Made by a program: the position numbers and the translations under genes. A DNA stretch of 64,000 bases from Candidatus Andeanibacterium colombiense. Lineage in GTDB: Bacteria; Pseudomonadota; Alphaproteobacteria; Sphingomonadales; Sphingomonadaceae. The notes under the pieces are model-generated. The model saw nothing but the letters and a program-made list of their open reading frames with translations, was not told the DNA's origin and did no database searches. This document shows positions 17,787 to 26,257 of this stretch, in pieces. Every line of letters starts with the position of its first letter. The stretch's first letter is position 1. The stretch is from assembly GCA_029202985.1 (NCBI GenBank), contig CP119316.1, forward strand, positions 372,001-436,000, read 5' to 3'.

Positions 17787-19076
17787 TTGGCAAAAGGAAC
17801 CAGGGGTGTCGTATTGACGCCGTCGCAGCAAAGGCGTGCGATCCTTGCCGCGACCGTCGGCAACGGGCTGGAATTCTACGACTTCATCACCTTCGCCTTC
17901 TTCGCGATCCAGATCGGCAAAACCTTCTTCCCCTTCCCCGACGATCCGTTCCTCAGCCTGATGGCCTCGCTCGCGACCTTTGGCGCGGGCTTCGCGACCC
18001 GTCCGCTCGGCGCATTCGTGCTCGGCCGCTATGCCGATCGCCACGGGCGCAAGCCGGCGATGCTGCTCAGCATGTCGCTGATGGGCGCCGGGATCCTGCT
18101 GCTGGCGCTGACCCCGGGTTACACCACGATCGGCATCGCCGCCCCGGTGATCGCGGTGATCGCACGGCTGATCCAGGGCTTCGCACTCGGCGGCGAAGTC
18201 GGTTCGGCCACGGCCTATCTCGTCGAATCGGCGGATACCCATCACCGCGGCGCGGCGGTTTCGTGGCAGGGGGCGAGTCAGCAGATCGCCGCGACGCTCG
18301 GCTCGCTGGTCGGCTTTCTGCTCAGCCTGAAGCTCTCCGACAGCGAGCTTTCGCTTTATGGCTGGCGAATCGCGCTGCTGCTCGGTGCGACGATCGTGCC
18401 CTTCGCGATCTGGATCCGTACCTCGCTACCCGAGACGCTGCACAAGGAACCCGAGCCCGACGAAGCGACCCATGCGAGCTTTCGCGGCTATGTCGGCATC
18501 ATCGTGCTCGGCTGCATCATGATCGGCAGCGGCACGATCGGCACCTACATGTTCAATTACATGGCCACCTTCGGCCAGCATACGCTGCACTTCTCCACCC
18601 GGACTTCTCTGTTCGCGCAGGCGGGGCTCAACTTTTCGGCGGTGCTGACGATGCTGTGGGGGGGACGGGCGAGTGACCGGTGGGGGCGCAAGCGGGTGAT
18701 CCTGATCCCGCAAATCTGCTTCATCCTGCTGCTGATTCCAGTGTTCCTGTGGATCACGACCACGCTTTCGGCCTTCGCCTTCATCCTCGGCACGCTGGTG
18801 CTGAACGGCATCGCCTCGATGCGCGATCCGGCGATCTACACGCTGATCAACGAGAGCCTGCCCCGCCCGGTCCGCGCCCGCGCCTTCGCGCTGATCTATG
18901 CCATCCCGGTCGCGGTGCTCGGCGGGACGACCCAACCCTTCATCGCCTGGCTGCTCGAACACACCGGCAATCCGCTATCGATCGCGATCTACCTCACTGG
19001 TGTCGCAACGATCGGGTTGGTTGCGATGCTGCTGGCGAAGGAAAGTTCGCCGCGGCACCGCAAGGCGCCTCAGTAG
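17787..19076 (+). CDS. MFS transporter, metabolite:H+ symporter (MHS) type
   Basis: A 429-residue inner-membrane transporter with about 12 predicted spans. MHS-family marks are ATVGNGLEFYDFITFAFFAIQIGKTFFP (about residues 21-48), FATRPLGAFVLGRYADRHGRKPAML (the loop 2-3 signature), and ARLIQGFALGGEVGSATAYLVES. The substrate cannot be read off. Relatives import organic acids, shikimate or osmolytes. The start is TTG 17787 behind GGGGGGAA, 23 bp after the vWA pseudogene. It is convergent with namZ, overlapping it by 7 bp. Confidence 0.88.
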   Translation: MAKGTRGVVLTPSQQRRAILAATVGNGLEFYDFITFAFFAIQIGKTFFPFPDDPFLSLMASLATFGAGFATRPLGAFVLGRYADRHGRKPAMLLSMSLMGAGILLLALTPGYTTIGIAAPVIAVIARLIQGFALGGEVGSATAYLVESADTHHRGAAVSWQGASQQIAATLGSLVGFLLSLKLSDSELSLYGWRIALLLGATIVPFAIWIRTSLPETLHKEPEPDEATHASFRGYVGIIVLGCIMIGSGTIGTYMFNYMATFGQHTLHFSTRTSLFAQAGLNFSAVLTMLWGGRASDRWGRKRVILIPQICFILLLIPVFLWITTTLSAFAFILGTLVLNGIASMRDPAIYTLINESLPRPVRARAFALIYAIPVAVLGGTTQPFIAWLLEHTGNPLSIAIYLTGVATIGLVAMLLAKESSPRHRKAPQ

Positions 19077-20269
19077 AGTAGCAACCGCGCGGTCTCCTCG
19101 CGCCACGCGGCTTCGTCGGCCAGCGCGACCCGGTCGAGATCGTCCGGCTTGGCGGACCGATTATCGACCCATTCGCGCATCGCCGGTCCGCCGTTGATCA
19201 CGTCGATCGCGAGGCGGTCGAATTCGTATTCGTACGGGAAATCGCGCCAGATTTCGTAATCCGGATAGAGCGCGCGGATCGCCTTGAACACCAGCGCCTG
19301 CAGCCGCCACGGGCGGAATTTCGCATGGTCGTAAAACGGGCCCTCGGCATGGATCATCAGCGCGCTGCACAACTCGCCCTGATGCTTGTGGAAGGTCGGC
19401 GTGAACCAGCATTCGCGTATCGCGCAGCCTTCCAGCCACTGCGGCGCGAAATCCTCCATCCACGCCTTCACCGCCGCCGCATCGATATCGGGGGCACCGA
19501 ACAGCACTTCGAGCGGCCGGGTGGTGCCCCTCCCCTCGCTCAAGGTCGCGCCCTCGATCATCACCGTCCCGGCATAGGCGCGGGCCATGTTGAGGTTCGC
19601 CGCATTGGGGCTCGGGTTGATCCAGATGCGGCTCTCGGGCCAACCGAAGCCGGGACCCTCGGGCTCCCAGCCCTGCATCTCGATCACCCGATAGTCGACG
19701 TCGAGCTTGAAATGCTCGATGAACCAGCGGCCCATTTCGCCCAAGGTCAGCCCGTGGCGCATCGGCATCGGCCCCGCGCCGACGAAGCTTTCCTGCCCTG
19801 GCACCAGCAACGTGCCTTCGGCCGGGCGTCCCGCCGGATTGGGCCGGTCAAGCACCCACACCGACTTGCCCGTCCCACTCGCGGCCTCAAGCAGATAGAG
19901 CAGCGTGGTGACGAAGGTATAGATCCGGCAGCCGAGATCCTGCAAATCGAACAGGAATACGTCGGCACTCGCCATCATCTGCGGGGTCGGCCGGCGGACT
20001 TCGCCATAAAGGCTGAACACCGGGATGCCGTAGAGCGGATCGGTCTCGTCCGCGGTCTCGACCATATTGTCCTGCTTGTCGCCCTTGAGCCCGTGCTGCG
20101 GTCCGAAAGCGGCGGTGACGTTCAACTCGCCCAGCGCCATCAGCGCGTCGAGCGAATGGGTCAGGTCGGCGGTAACCGAGGCAGGATGGGCGATCAGCGC
20201 GACACGTTTTCCGTGAAGCGGCTGGCGCAGTTCCGGCTCGGCGAGCAGGCGGTCGATTCCGAATTTCAT
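19070..20269 (-). CDS. namZ: NamZ-type exo-beta-N-acetylmuramidase (DUF1343)
   Basis: NamZ removes terminal MurNAc residues from peptidoglycan fragments. The 399-residue protein has the DUF1343 landmarks GKRVALIAHPASVT (about residues 20-33), FGPQHGLKGDKQDNM, FDLQDLGCRIYTFVTTLLYLLEAA, VLDRPNPAGRPAEG and TLSEGRGTTRPLEVLFGAP. No signal peptide precedes the catalytic domain (MKFGIDRLLAEPELRQPLHGKRV), unlike many secreted NamZ proteins, so a cytoplasmic role in muropeptide recycling is likely (inference). It overlaps the upstream DOMON-like gene by ATGA. Confidence 0.9.
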   Translation of the reverse strand: MKFGIDRLLAEPELRQPLHGKRVALIAHPASVTADLTHSLDALMALGELNVTAAFGPQHGLKGDKQDNMVETADETDPLYGIPVFSLYGEVRRPTPQMMASADVFLFDLQDLGCRIYTFVTTLLYLLEAASGTGKSVWVLDRPNPAGRPAEGTLLVPGQESFVGAGPMPMRHGLTLGEMGRWFIEHFKLDVDYRVIEMQGWEPEGPGFGWPESRIWINPSPNAANLNMARAYAGTVMIEGATLSEGRGTTRPLEVLFGAPDIDAAAVKAWMEDFAPQWLEGCAIRECWFTPTFHKHQGELCSALMIHAEGPFYDHAKFRPWRLQALVFKAIRALYPDYEIWRDFPYEYEFDRLAIDVINGGPAMREWVDNRSAKPDDLDRVALADEAAWREETARLLLY

Positions 20270-20808
20270 GTCTGGTCGGGTGACTCAAGCTTGGCGGCAA
20301 AGCAAGCCGCGTCGTGGAAATCCGGCTTCTCCGAGAGATGAGCCATCGCCCAGTAGCTTTTAACCCCGCCCTCTTCCTCGATCACCGCGCTCAGCCCAAG
20401 AGCGGCAGGCACCGGCGGGAGCCCCGCGCTCGGCACCGCGGCGTCGAAGATCGTCAGATCGGTTCCGACCCGGATCGCGCATTGCGGCTCGTGCGGGAAC
20501 GGCCGCTCGCTCATGCCCTCTCGGTAGGACGTGAGGTCGTAGGCGGCCCAGCGCTCGGACGGCGACATGTTCAGCTCGACATAGGCCGATCCGCCCACGG
20601 GCTTCAGAAACGCTTCGAAGCAGGTCGTCCGCCACAGCTCGTCGGCCCTGCCCCGGCCCGCGAAAGCCGGCACGACCAGCTTCGTCGCCCCCTCGATCCG
20701 CCAGCGCAGCCGCAGCCAGTTGGCATCGAAGCCGATCACCCGCGCCTCGATACTCCGCACCGCCAGCGGCGGATGAGCGGGATGTGCGCTCAAAGGATAG
20801 TTTTGCAT
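20266..20808 (-). CDS. DOMON-like domain protein
   Basis: A 180-residue protein from ATG 20808 (MQNYPLSAHPAHPPLAV). The frame stays open to 20910 but that would run into tyrS. The sequence RWRIEGATKLVVPAFAGRGRADELWRTTCFEAFLKPVGGSAYVELNMSPSERWAAYDLTSYREGM matches the DOMON-like beta-sandwich family that CDD groups as murB-like, which is thought to bind sugars or heme. No signal peptide is visible. Coupling to namZ by ATGA overlap suggests it helps that enzyme handle cell-wall sugars, but no function is shown. Confidence 0.75.
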   Translation of the reverse strand: MQNYPLSAHPAHPPLAVRSIEARVIGFDANWLRLRWRIEGATKLVVPAFAGRGRADELWRTTCFEAFLKPVGGSAYVELNMSPSERWAAYDLTSYREGMSERPFPHEPQCAIRVGTDLTIFDAAVPSAGLPPVPAALGLSAVIEEEGGVKSYWAMAHLSEKPDFHDAACFAAKLESPDQT

Positions 20809-20853
20809 GTGCGCCCCCCCGATGCTAACCGCGCGCCCTGAATTGAGGGCACG

Positions 20854-22086
20854 ATGAGCGATCACAAATCCGACCTGCTGCGCTTGCTCGAAGAGCGCGG
20901 CTATATCCACCAGTTAACCGACGCCGAGGGTCTGGACGCCCTCGCAGCAAGCCAAGTCGTGCCCGGCTATATCGGTTTCGATGCAACAGCGCCATCGCTG
21001 CATGTCGGCAGCCTGGTCCAGATCATGATGCTGCGCCGCCTCCAGCAGACCGGGCACAAGCCGGTGGTGGTGATGGGCGGCGGGACCACGCGGATCGGCG
21101 ACCCGACCGGACGCGACGAAAGCCGCAAGATGCTGACCGACCGGACGATCGAGGACAACATCGCCTCGATCCGCACGGTGTTCGAGAAATTGCTCAAGTT
21201 CGGCGACGGGCCGACCGACGCGGTCATGGTCAACAACCACGATTGGCTCGGCAAGCTCGGCTACATCCAGCTGCTGCAGGAAGTCGGTACGCATTTCACG
21301 ATCAACCGGATGCTGACGTTCGATTCGGTCAGGTTGCGGCTCGACCGCGAGCAGCCGATGACCTTCCTCGAATTCAACTACATGATCCTGCAGGGCTACG
21401 ACTTCCGCCACCTCTCCCGCGCAATGGGCGTACGGCTGCAAATGGGCGGATCGGACCAGTGGGGGAATATCGTCAACGGGTTGGAGCTCGGGCGGCGAAT
21501 GGACGGCGCGGAGCTCTTCGGACTGACCACGCCGTTGCTGACAACCGCCGATGGCGGCAAGATGGGCAAGACCGCGTCGGGCGCGGTGTGGCTCAACGAG
21601 GACCAGTTGCCAGCCTACGATTTCTGGCAGTACTGGCGCAATGCGGACGACCGCGACGTCGGCAAGTTCCTGCGCCTGTTTACTGACTTGTCGATTGCCG
21701 AGATCGAACGGCTCGAGCAACTCGAAGGCAGCGAGATCAACGCGGCCAAAATCGTGCTCGCCAACGAAGTAACCAGGCTGGTGCGCGGCGAGGAAGCGGC
21801 CAAAGCGGCCGAAGCCACCGCCGCGGCAACCTTCGGTGCTGGCGGGCTCGGCGACGATCTCCCGGTGCTGGAGGTTCCGGCCGAAGGCATTTCGCTCACC
21901 GCCGCGCTGACCGCGATCGGCTTCACCGCCTCAAATGGCGAAGCGAAGCGCAAGATCGCCGAGGGCGCGGTCAAAATAGACGATGCTCCAGTGAGCGACG
22001 TCTCCCTCACGATTATTCTTACAGCCGGCTCCGAAAAGAAATTGAGCCTCGGCAAGAAAAAGCACGGTGTGCTGCGCCCTGCTTGA
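20854..22086 (+). CDS. tyrS: Tyrosyl-tRNA synthetase
   Basis: Charges tRNA-Tyr. It is 410 residues, class I. GFDATAPSLHVGSLVQIMML contains the HIGH-equivalent (LHVG, about residues 49-52), GGSDQWGNIVNGLEL is the tyrosine-binding region, and KMGKTASGAVWLN carries the KMSKS-equivalent loop (about 233). A C-terminal S4 RNA-binding domain starts at ISLTAALTAIGFTASNGEAKRKIAEGAVKI. It is divergent from the DOMON-like gene across 45 bp. No T-box is present, as expected in proteobacteria. Confidence 0.96.
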   Translation: MSDHKSDLLRLLEERGYIHQLTDAEGLDALAASQVVPGYIGFDATAPSLHVGSLVQIMMLRRLQQTGHKPVVVMGGGTTRIGDPTGRDESRKMLTDRTIEDNIASIRTVFEKLLKFGDGPTDAVMVNNHDWLGKLGYIQLLQEVGTHFTINRMLTFDSVRLRLDREQPMTFLEFNYMILQGYDFRHLSRAMGVRLQMGGSDQWGNIVNGLELGRRMDGAELFGLTTPLLTTADGGKMGKTASGAVWLNEDQLPAYDFWQYWRNADDRDVGKFLRLFTDLSIAEIERLEQLEGSEINAAKIVLANEVTRLVRGEEAAKAAEATAAATFGAGGLGDDLPVLEVPAEGISLTAALTAIGFTASNGEAKRKIAEGAVKIDDAPVSDVSLTIILTAGSEKKLSLGKKKHGVLRPA

Positions 22087-22190
22087 GACGAGGCGTGAGG
22101 TGAAGCCTTTGTCCTAACGGGGCCTTTACGATTTGGCAGCGAATTGCTGGCAAAACCGTGGCTCAATAGGTCTTGAGTGGAGGGCTCTCC

Positions 22191-22526
22191 GTGTCTGGAG
22201 CACAACTTTCCGTGCCGGAAATGCGCCGGGCGGCGCGACATCCTGTCGATTTTCCCGTGATCGCGGAGCACCGCGACCGCGGCGATCTGTCGCTGCACAT
22301 CGCAAATATCTCGGCGCATGGGTTCATGGTCGACAATTCCGAGGGTCTCGACCGTGGCGAGCGGGTGATCATCCGCCTGCCCGAGATCGGCCGGATCGAA
22401 GCCTACGTCATCTGGGTGCGCGAGGAGCGCGCGGGGCTGCAGTTCGAACGGATCATCCGGCTCGACGACTTCACCCGCATGATGGACGTGCTCCAGCCCA
22501 ATCCGCGCTTGCGCCGCGGGCGCTGA
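22191..22526 (+). CDS. PilZ-domain protein
   Basis: A small cyclic-di-GMP receptor-type protein, 111 residues. The reading frame opens at TTG 22173, but GTG 22191 is preferred because GGAGGG lies about 7 nt upstream. The PilZ features are an R-R-A-A-R-H motif (MRRAARHPVDFPVIAEH, the RxxxR equivalent) and the loop IANISAHGFMVDN (standing for D/N-x-S-x-x-G), followed by a beta-barrel (GERVIIRLPEIGRIEAYVIWVREERAGLQFERII). Ligand binding is likely but unproven. It is followed by a family A repeat. Confidence 0.82.
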   Translation: MSGAQLSVPEMRRAARHPVDFPVIAEHRDRGDLSLHIANISAHGFMVDNSEGLDRGERVIIRLPEIGRIEAYVIWVREERAGLQFERIIRLDDFTRMMDVLQPNPRLRRGR

Positions 22527-22536
22527 TTTTCGCTCC

Positions 22537-22649
22537 TCGTCATTGCGAGCGTAGGCGAAGCGAAGCGAAGCGGGCCGAAGGCACAACAATCCAGGGCGCC
22601 CTGACAATCGCCTTGGATTGCCGCGGGGCCTCGCCCCGCGCAATGACGA
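22537..22649. repeat. Palindromic repeat family A, copy 4 (expanded)
   Basis: TCGTCATTGCGAGCG to CGCGCAATGACGA. It is longer than other copies because of an internal GAAGCGAAGCGAAGCG tandem stretch, perhaps from slippage. It fills the gap between the PilZ gene and the MFS gene. Confidence 0.85.
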
Positions 22650-22675
22650 CTTGAGGCTGGTGAAGACCTAATATC

Positions 22676-23989
22676 TTGGCAACCTCCGCGACCCCTGCCA
22701 AGGCGCTTGGCGTGAGCGAGCCGACCTCCCCGCTGCAAATTCCCGATTATCGCCGTTTCTGGGTTGCGAGGTTCCTGCTCGTCTGCGCGACCCTGTCGAT
22801 GGTCGTGCTGATCGGCTACCAGACCTACGACATCGCGCGCGCCGATTACGGCATGAGCCGGCCGCAGGCGGCGTTCCAGCTCGGTCTGCTCGGGCTGGCC
22901 CAATTCGTGCCGTTCTTCCTGCTGACCCCGGTGGCCGGAGTCGCGGCCGATCGCTTCGACCGGCGCTATGTCGCGTGCATCTCGCTCTCGATCGATTTCT
23001 GCATCGCCGTCGCGATCGCGTGGTTCACCTGGACCGGTTCGCTGACCTTGCCGCTGTGTTTCCTCCTTGCGGCGTCGCACGGCGCGGCGCGCGTGTTCAG
23101 CGGCCCGTCGATGAGTGCGATCACGCCCAATGTCGTGCCGACCCCGCTGCTGCCGCGCGCGATTGCACTAAGCTCGATCGGCTTCACCGGCGGGCAGGTG
23201 TTCGGCCCCGCGGTGGGCGGACTGCTGTTCGCGGCGAACCCAACCCTGCCCTATGCGCTGTCGGCGGTCCTGATGGCGATCTGTGCGGTGCTGGTGCTCT
23301 CGATTCGTCCGATCCGCTCCAGCCACCGCAGCGATCTTCACCCGGTGCGGCAGATGATCGAGGGCTTCACCTTCGTCTGGCGCAGCCGCTTTCTGCTGGG
23401 CTGCGTCTCGCTCGATCTGTTCGCGGTGCTGTTCGCCGGCGCGACCGCCCTGCTGCCGGTCTATGCGCGCGACATCCTCCACGTCGGGCCGGAGGGGCTC
23501 GGCATCATGCGCGCCGCGCCGGCGGTCGGCGCGGGCTCGGTCGCGCTCTATCTTTCGTTCAGGCCCTTCGCGCATAATGTCGGGGTCAAGATGCTGTGGG
23601 CGGTGGCGGTGTTCGGCGCCGCTACCCTTGCGTTTGGCCTGTCGCGCAACCTGTTCCTGTCGCTCGGCCTGCTCGCGGTGCTCGGTGGTGCGGACATGGT
23701 TTCGGTCTTCGTGCGCGGCACGCTCGAACAGCTCAGCACACCCGATACCATGCGCGGGCGGGTCTCATCGATCTCCGGCCTCGCGGTTTCCGCGTCCAAC
23801 GAACTCGGCGAAATGCAGTCAGGCCTCGCCGCGGCGCTGCTGGGCGCGACGGGCGCGGTTGTATTCGGCGGCGCGGGTGCGATAATCATCACCCTGCTCT
23901 GGACCTTTATCTTCCCCGAACTACCTCGGGCGAAGACTTTCGAACCGCAATACCGCCAGCCCGACCCCACGGGGGGAGAGCCGGACTGA
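22676..23989 (+). CDS. MFS transporter (MFS_3/EntS type)
   Basis: A 437-residue membrane transporter of the MFS group that includes enterobactin exporter EntS. Typical pieces are IPDYRRFWVARFLLVCATLSMVVLIGYQTYDIA, FFLLTPVAGVAADRFDRRYV (loop 2-3), and FSGPSMSAITPNVVPTPLLPRAIALSS. TTG 22676 is assigned but has no obvious ribosome-binding site. GTG 22709 (12th codon) is an alternative. Substrate is unknown and no siderophore genes are nearby. cysK follows 13 bp later. Confidence 0.82.
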   Translation: MATSATPAKALGVSEPTSPLQIPDYRRFWVARFLLVCATLSMVVLIGYQTYDIARADYGMSRPQAAFQLGLLGLAQFVPFFLLTPVAGVAADRFDRRYVACISLSIDFCIAVAIAWFTWTGSLTLPLCFLLAASHGAARVFSGPSMSAITPNVVPTPLLPRAIALSSIGFTGGQVFGPAVGGLLFAANPTLPYALSAVLMAICAVLVLSIRPIRSSHRSDLHPVRQMIEGFTFVWRSRFLLGCVSLDLFAVLFAGATALLPVYARDILHVGPEGLGIMRAAPAVGAGSVALYLSFRPFAHNVGVKMLWAVAVFGAATLAFGLSRNLFLSLGLLAVLGGADMVSVFVRGTLEQLSTPDTMRGRVSSISGLAVSASNELGEMQSGLAAALLGATGAVVFGGAGAIIITLLWTFIFPELPRAKTFEPQYRQPDPTGGEPD

Positions 23990-24002
23990 TGGAGATACGA
24001 CC

Positions 24003-24923
24003 ATGAAAGCATCCAACGTTCTCGCCACGATCGGCAACACCCCGCACATCCGCCTGTCGCGGCTGTTCCCCAACCACGAAGTATGGATCAAGTCCGAGCG
24101 CTCCAACCCGGGCGGCTCGATCAAGGACCGCATCGCACTGGCAATGGTCGAGGCGGCCGAGCAGAGCGGCGCGCTCCAACCGGGCGGCACGATCGTCGAG
24201 CCGACCAGCGGCAACACCGGGATCGGCCTCGCGATGGTCGCCGCGGTCAAGGGCTACAAGCTGGTGCTGGTGATGCCCGAGAGCATGAGCCTCGAGCGGC
24301 GCCGCCTGATGCTCGCCTATGGCGCGAGTTTCGACCTCACCCCGCGCGAGCTGGGCATGAAGGGCGCCCTCGCCCGTGCGCAGGAGATCGTCTCCGCCAC
24401 GCCCGGTTCGTGGATGCCGCAACAGTTCGAGAACCCGGCCAATATCGCGATCCACGCGAAGACCACCGCGCAGGAAATCATCAGCGATTTCTCCGACCTC
24501 CCGATCGATGTGCTGATCACCGGGGTCGGCACCGGCGGCCACCTGACCGCCTCGGCCGAGGAACTGAAGAAGATCTGGCCGAACCTCAAGGCCTATGCGG
24601 TCGAGCCGACGCTGTCCCCGGTGATCTCGGGCGGCCAGCCCGGCCCGCACCCGATCCAGGGCATCGGCGCCGGCTTCGTGCCAACCAATCTCCACACCCA
24701 GTCGATCGACGGCGCGATCCAGGTGGAGCCGGAAGCCGCGAAGGAGTGGGCCCGCCGCTCCGCCAGGGAGGAAGGGTTGCTGGTCGGCATCTCCTCGGGT
24801 GCGACCCTCGCTGCGATTGCACAGAAGCTGCCAGAGCTCGACGCCGGCGCCCGGGTGATCGGCTTCAATTACGACACCGGCGAGCGTTATCTCTCGGTGC
24901 CCTACTTCCTGCCGGAGGCTTGA
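24003..24923 (+). CDS. cysK: Cysteine synthase A
   Basis: PLP enzyme making L-cysteine from O-acetylserine and sulfide. It is 306 residues with the PLP lysine at K41 in SNPGGSIKDRIAL, the substrate loop EPTSGNTGIGLAMV, the phosphate-binding GVGTGGHLTASAEEL and the C-terminal GISSGATLAAI. The stop overlaps the next gene's start (TGATG). The gene supplies cysteine for the glutathione pathway, whose gshB lies elsewhere in the window. Confidence 0.94.
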   Translation: MKASNVLATIGNTPHIRLSRLFPNHEVWIKSERSNPGGSIKDRIALAMVEAAEQSGALQPGGTIVEPTSGNTGIGLAMVAAVKGYKLVLVMPESMSLERRRLMLAYGASFDLTPRELGMKGALARAQEIVSATPGSWMPQQFENPANIAIHAKTTAQEIISDFSDLPIDVLITGVGTGGHLTASAEELKKIWPNLKAYAVEPTLSPVISGGQPGPHPIQGIGAGFVPTNLHTQSIDGAIQVEPEAAKEWARRSAREEGLLVGISSGATLAAIAQKLPELDAGARVIGFNYDTGERYLSVPYFLPEA

Positions 24924-25639
24924 TGCCAGAAATGACCACGGGCCTCGAACCGCTCGCCTATTCCGACGGCGATACCGCGCTCAGCGGGTTGCTGGCGCGT
25001 CCCGCCGGCACACCCAGGGCCGGGATCGTCGTCTACCCGACGATCATGAACACGACCCAGGCGGTCGAGGACAAGGCGCGCGCGCTGGCCGATGCCGGCT
25101 ATCTCGCGCTGATCGCCGATTTCTACGGCAAGGCGCCCGCTAGCATGGAAGAATCGCGCGACTTCGCGGGCGAGATCCGGCGTGACGTTCACGCCTATCG
25201 CGCGCGGCTGAGGGCGGCGATCAGGGCAATGGTCTCGCTCGGCGAGGCGAAGGATCTGCCGCTTGCCGCGATCGGCTTCTGCATGGGTGGCGGCGCGGTG
25301 CTCGAACTGGCGCGCGAAGGCGCTCCGCTCGAAGCGGTGGTGAGCTTCCACGGCTTGTTGATGACCGACCTCGCGGCCGAACCCGGCGCCGTTACGGCCC
25401 GAATCCTGGTGTGCCACGGCGATGCCGACCCACTCGTACCGCGCAGCCAGGTCGTCGCGTTCTGGGAAGAAATGGACGAAGCCGGCGCCAACTGGCATTT
25501 CCACTCGTATAGCCGCGTCAAACACGGCTTCACCAATCCCGGATCGCCCAAGGACAGCCCGGCGCTCGGCTACGATGCCAGCGCTGATCGCCAGAGCTGG
25601 GCCGCGATGCATTCCCTGTTTGGCGAGGTCTTCGCATGA
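24923..25639 (+). CDS. Dienelactone hydrolase family protein
   Basis: An alpha/beta hydrolase of the dienelactone hydrolase family, 238 residues from ATG 24923 (TGATG overlap with cysK). The nucleophile is Cys120 in GFCMGGGAVLELA. The likely acid is Asp in CHGDADPLVPRSQV (about 171) and the His in RVKHGFTNPG (about 204). This Cys-Asp-His triad is typical of the family. The substrate is not evident. A 23-codon frame begins in its stop codon (25636-25707) but is probably not a gene. Confidence 0.88.
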   Translation: MPEMTTGLEPLAYSDGDTALSGLLARPAGTPRAGIVVYPTIMNTTQAVEDKARALADAGYLALIADFYGKAPASMEESRDFAGEIRRDVHAYRARLRAAIRAMVSLGEAKDLPLAAIGFCMGGGAVLELAREGAPLEAVVSFHGLLMTDLAAEPGAVTARILVCHGDADPLVPRSQVVAFWEEMDEAGANWHFHSYSRVKHGFTNPGSPKDSPALGYDASADRQSWAAMHSLFGEVFA

Positions 25640-25689
25640 GCACTTCCGCACGCTTACGCGCCCGCGGGATCTATGAACGAGAGGCTGAG

Positions 25690-26112
25690 CTAGAGCGGCC
25701 TGGTTGAACCGGGGGCGGTCGCACCGGCGTCAGGCGCGCCGTCACCGTCATTGTCGTAAGCGTCGGGCTTGCCGTCCTTGTTGGTGTCCCATGCGTCCGG
25801 CGTCCCATTGCCGTTAAGATCCCACGCGTCCGCTATGCCGTCGCCGTCTCTGTCCCACGCATCGGGCTTGCCATCTCCGTTGCTGTCCAGTGTGGCCGAC
25901 GGCTGCGGCGCGACGGCCGGAGGGGCCGCGGCATCGTCGGGCTCGCCCGGAAGATCCGGACCACCCTTGGGCTGCGGCGCTCCTGGCTGCGGCAGCGCCG
26001 GCTCGACCGGCTTGGGGATATTCGTCGGGGTGCCGGGAGCGGGCGGCTGCGATGCCGGCAAGCCGGGCGTGGGCGCCGACCATGCGGCCGCTGGCAGAGC
26101 CAGCGCGATCAT
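25690..26112 (-). CDS. Secreted Pro-rich protein with Asp/Asn-Gly calcium-binding repeats
   Basis: A 140-residue exported protein, with hydrophobic start MIALALPAAAWSA, then a Pro/Ala/Gly-rich stretch (about residues 14-75), then five tandem units of about 11 residues of the form D-x-N/D-G-D-G-x-P-D-A-W (about 76-128). The units resemble thrombospondin type-3 or dockerin-like calcium loops. No enzymatic domain is present. The residues upstream of the ATG continue a signal-like hydrophobic stretch (RTSLLIGG) but no start codon lies there. It is probably a surface or envelope calcium-binding protein (inference). Confidence 0.6.
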   Translation of the reverse strand: MIALALPAAAWSAPTPGLPASQPPAPGTPTNIPKPVEPALPQPGAPQPKGGPDLPGEPDDAAAPPAVAPQPSATLDSNGDGKPDAWDRDGDGIADAWDLNGNGTPDAWDTNKDGKPDAYDNDGDGAPDAGATAPGSTRPL

Positions 26113-26257
26113 GCCGCCGATGAGCAGGGATGTGCGGATAAAGGGCAGGAATTGTTCCTTCCAGGCAACCTCCCGCCGCTTTCAGACTCTGGGAAAGCCT
26201 TTCGGAAACGCCAGAGCGGATACGCCCACCTGCCGCTGACGCCCGCCAGGCCGACCG

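Noticed and set aside
25636..25707. A 23-codon frame starting in the dienelactone hydrolase stop
   Set aside because: Too short and with no signal or family. Probably chance, though it could be a truncated remnant.
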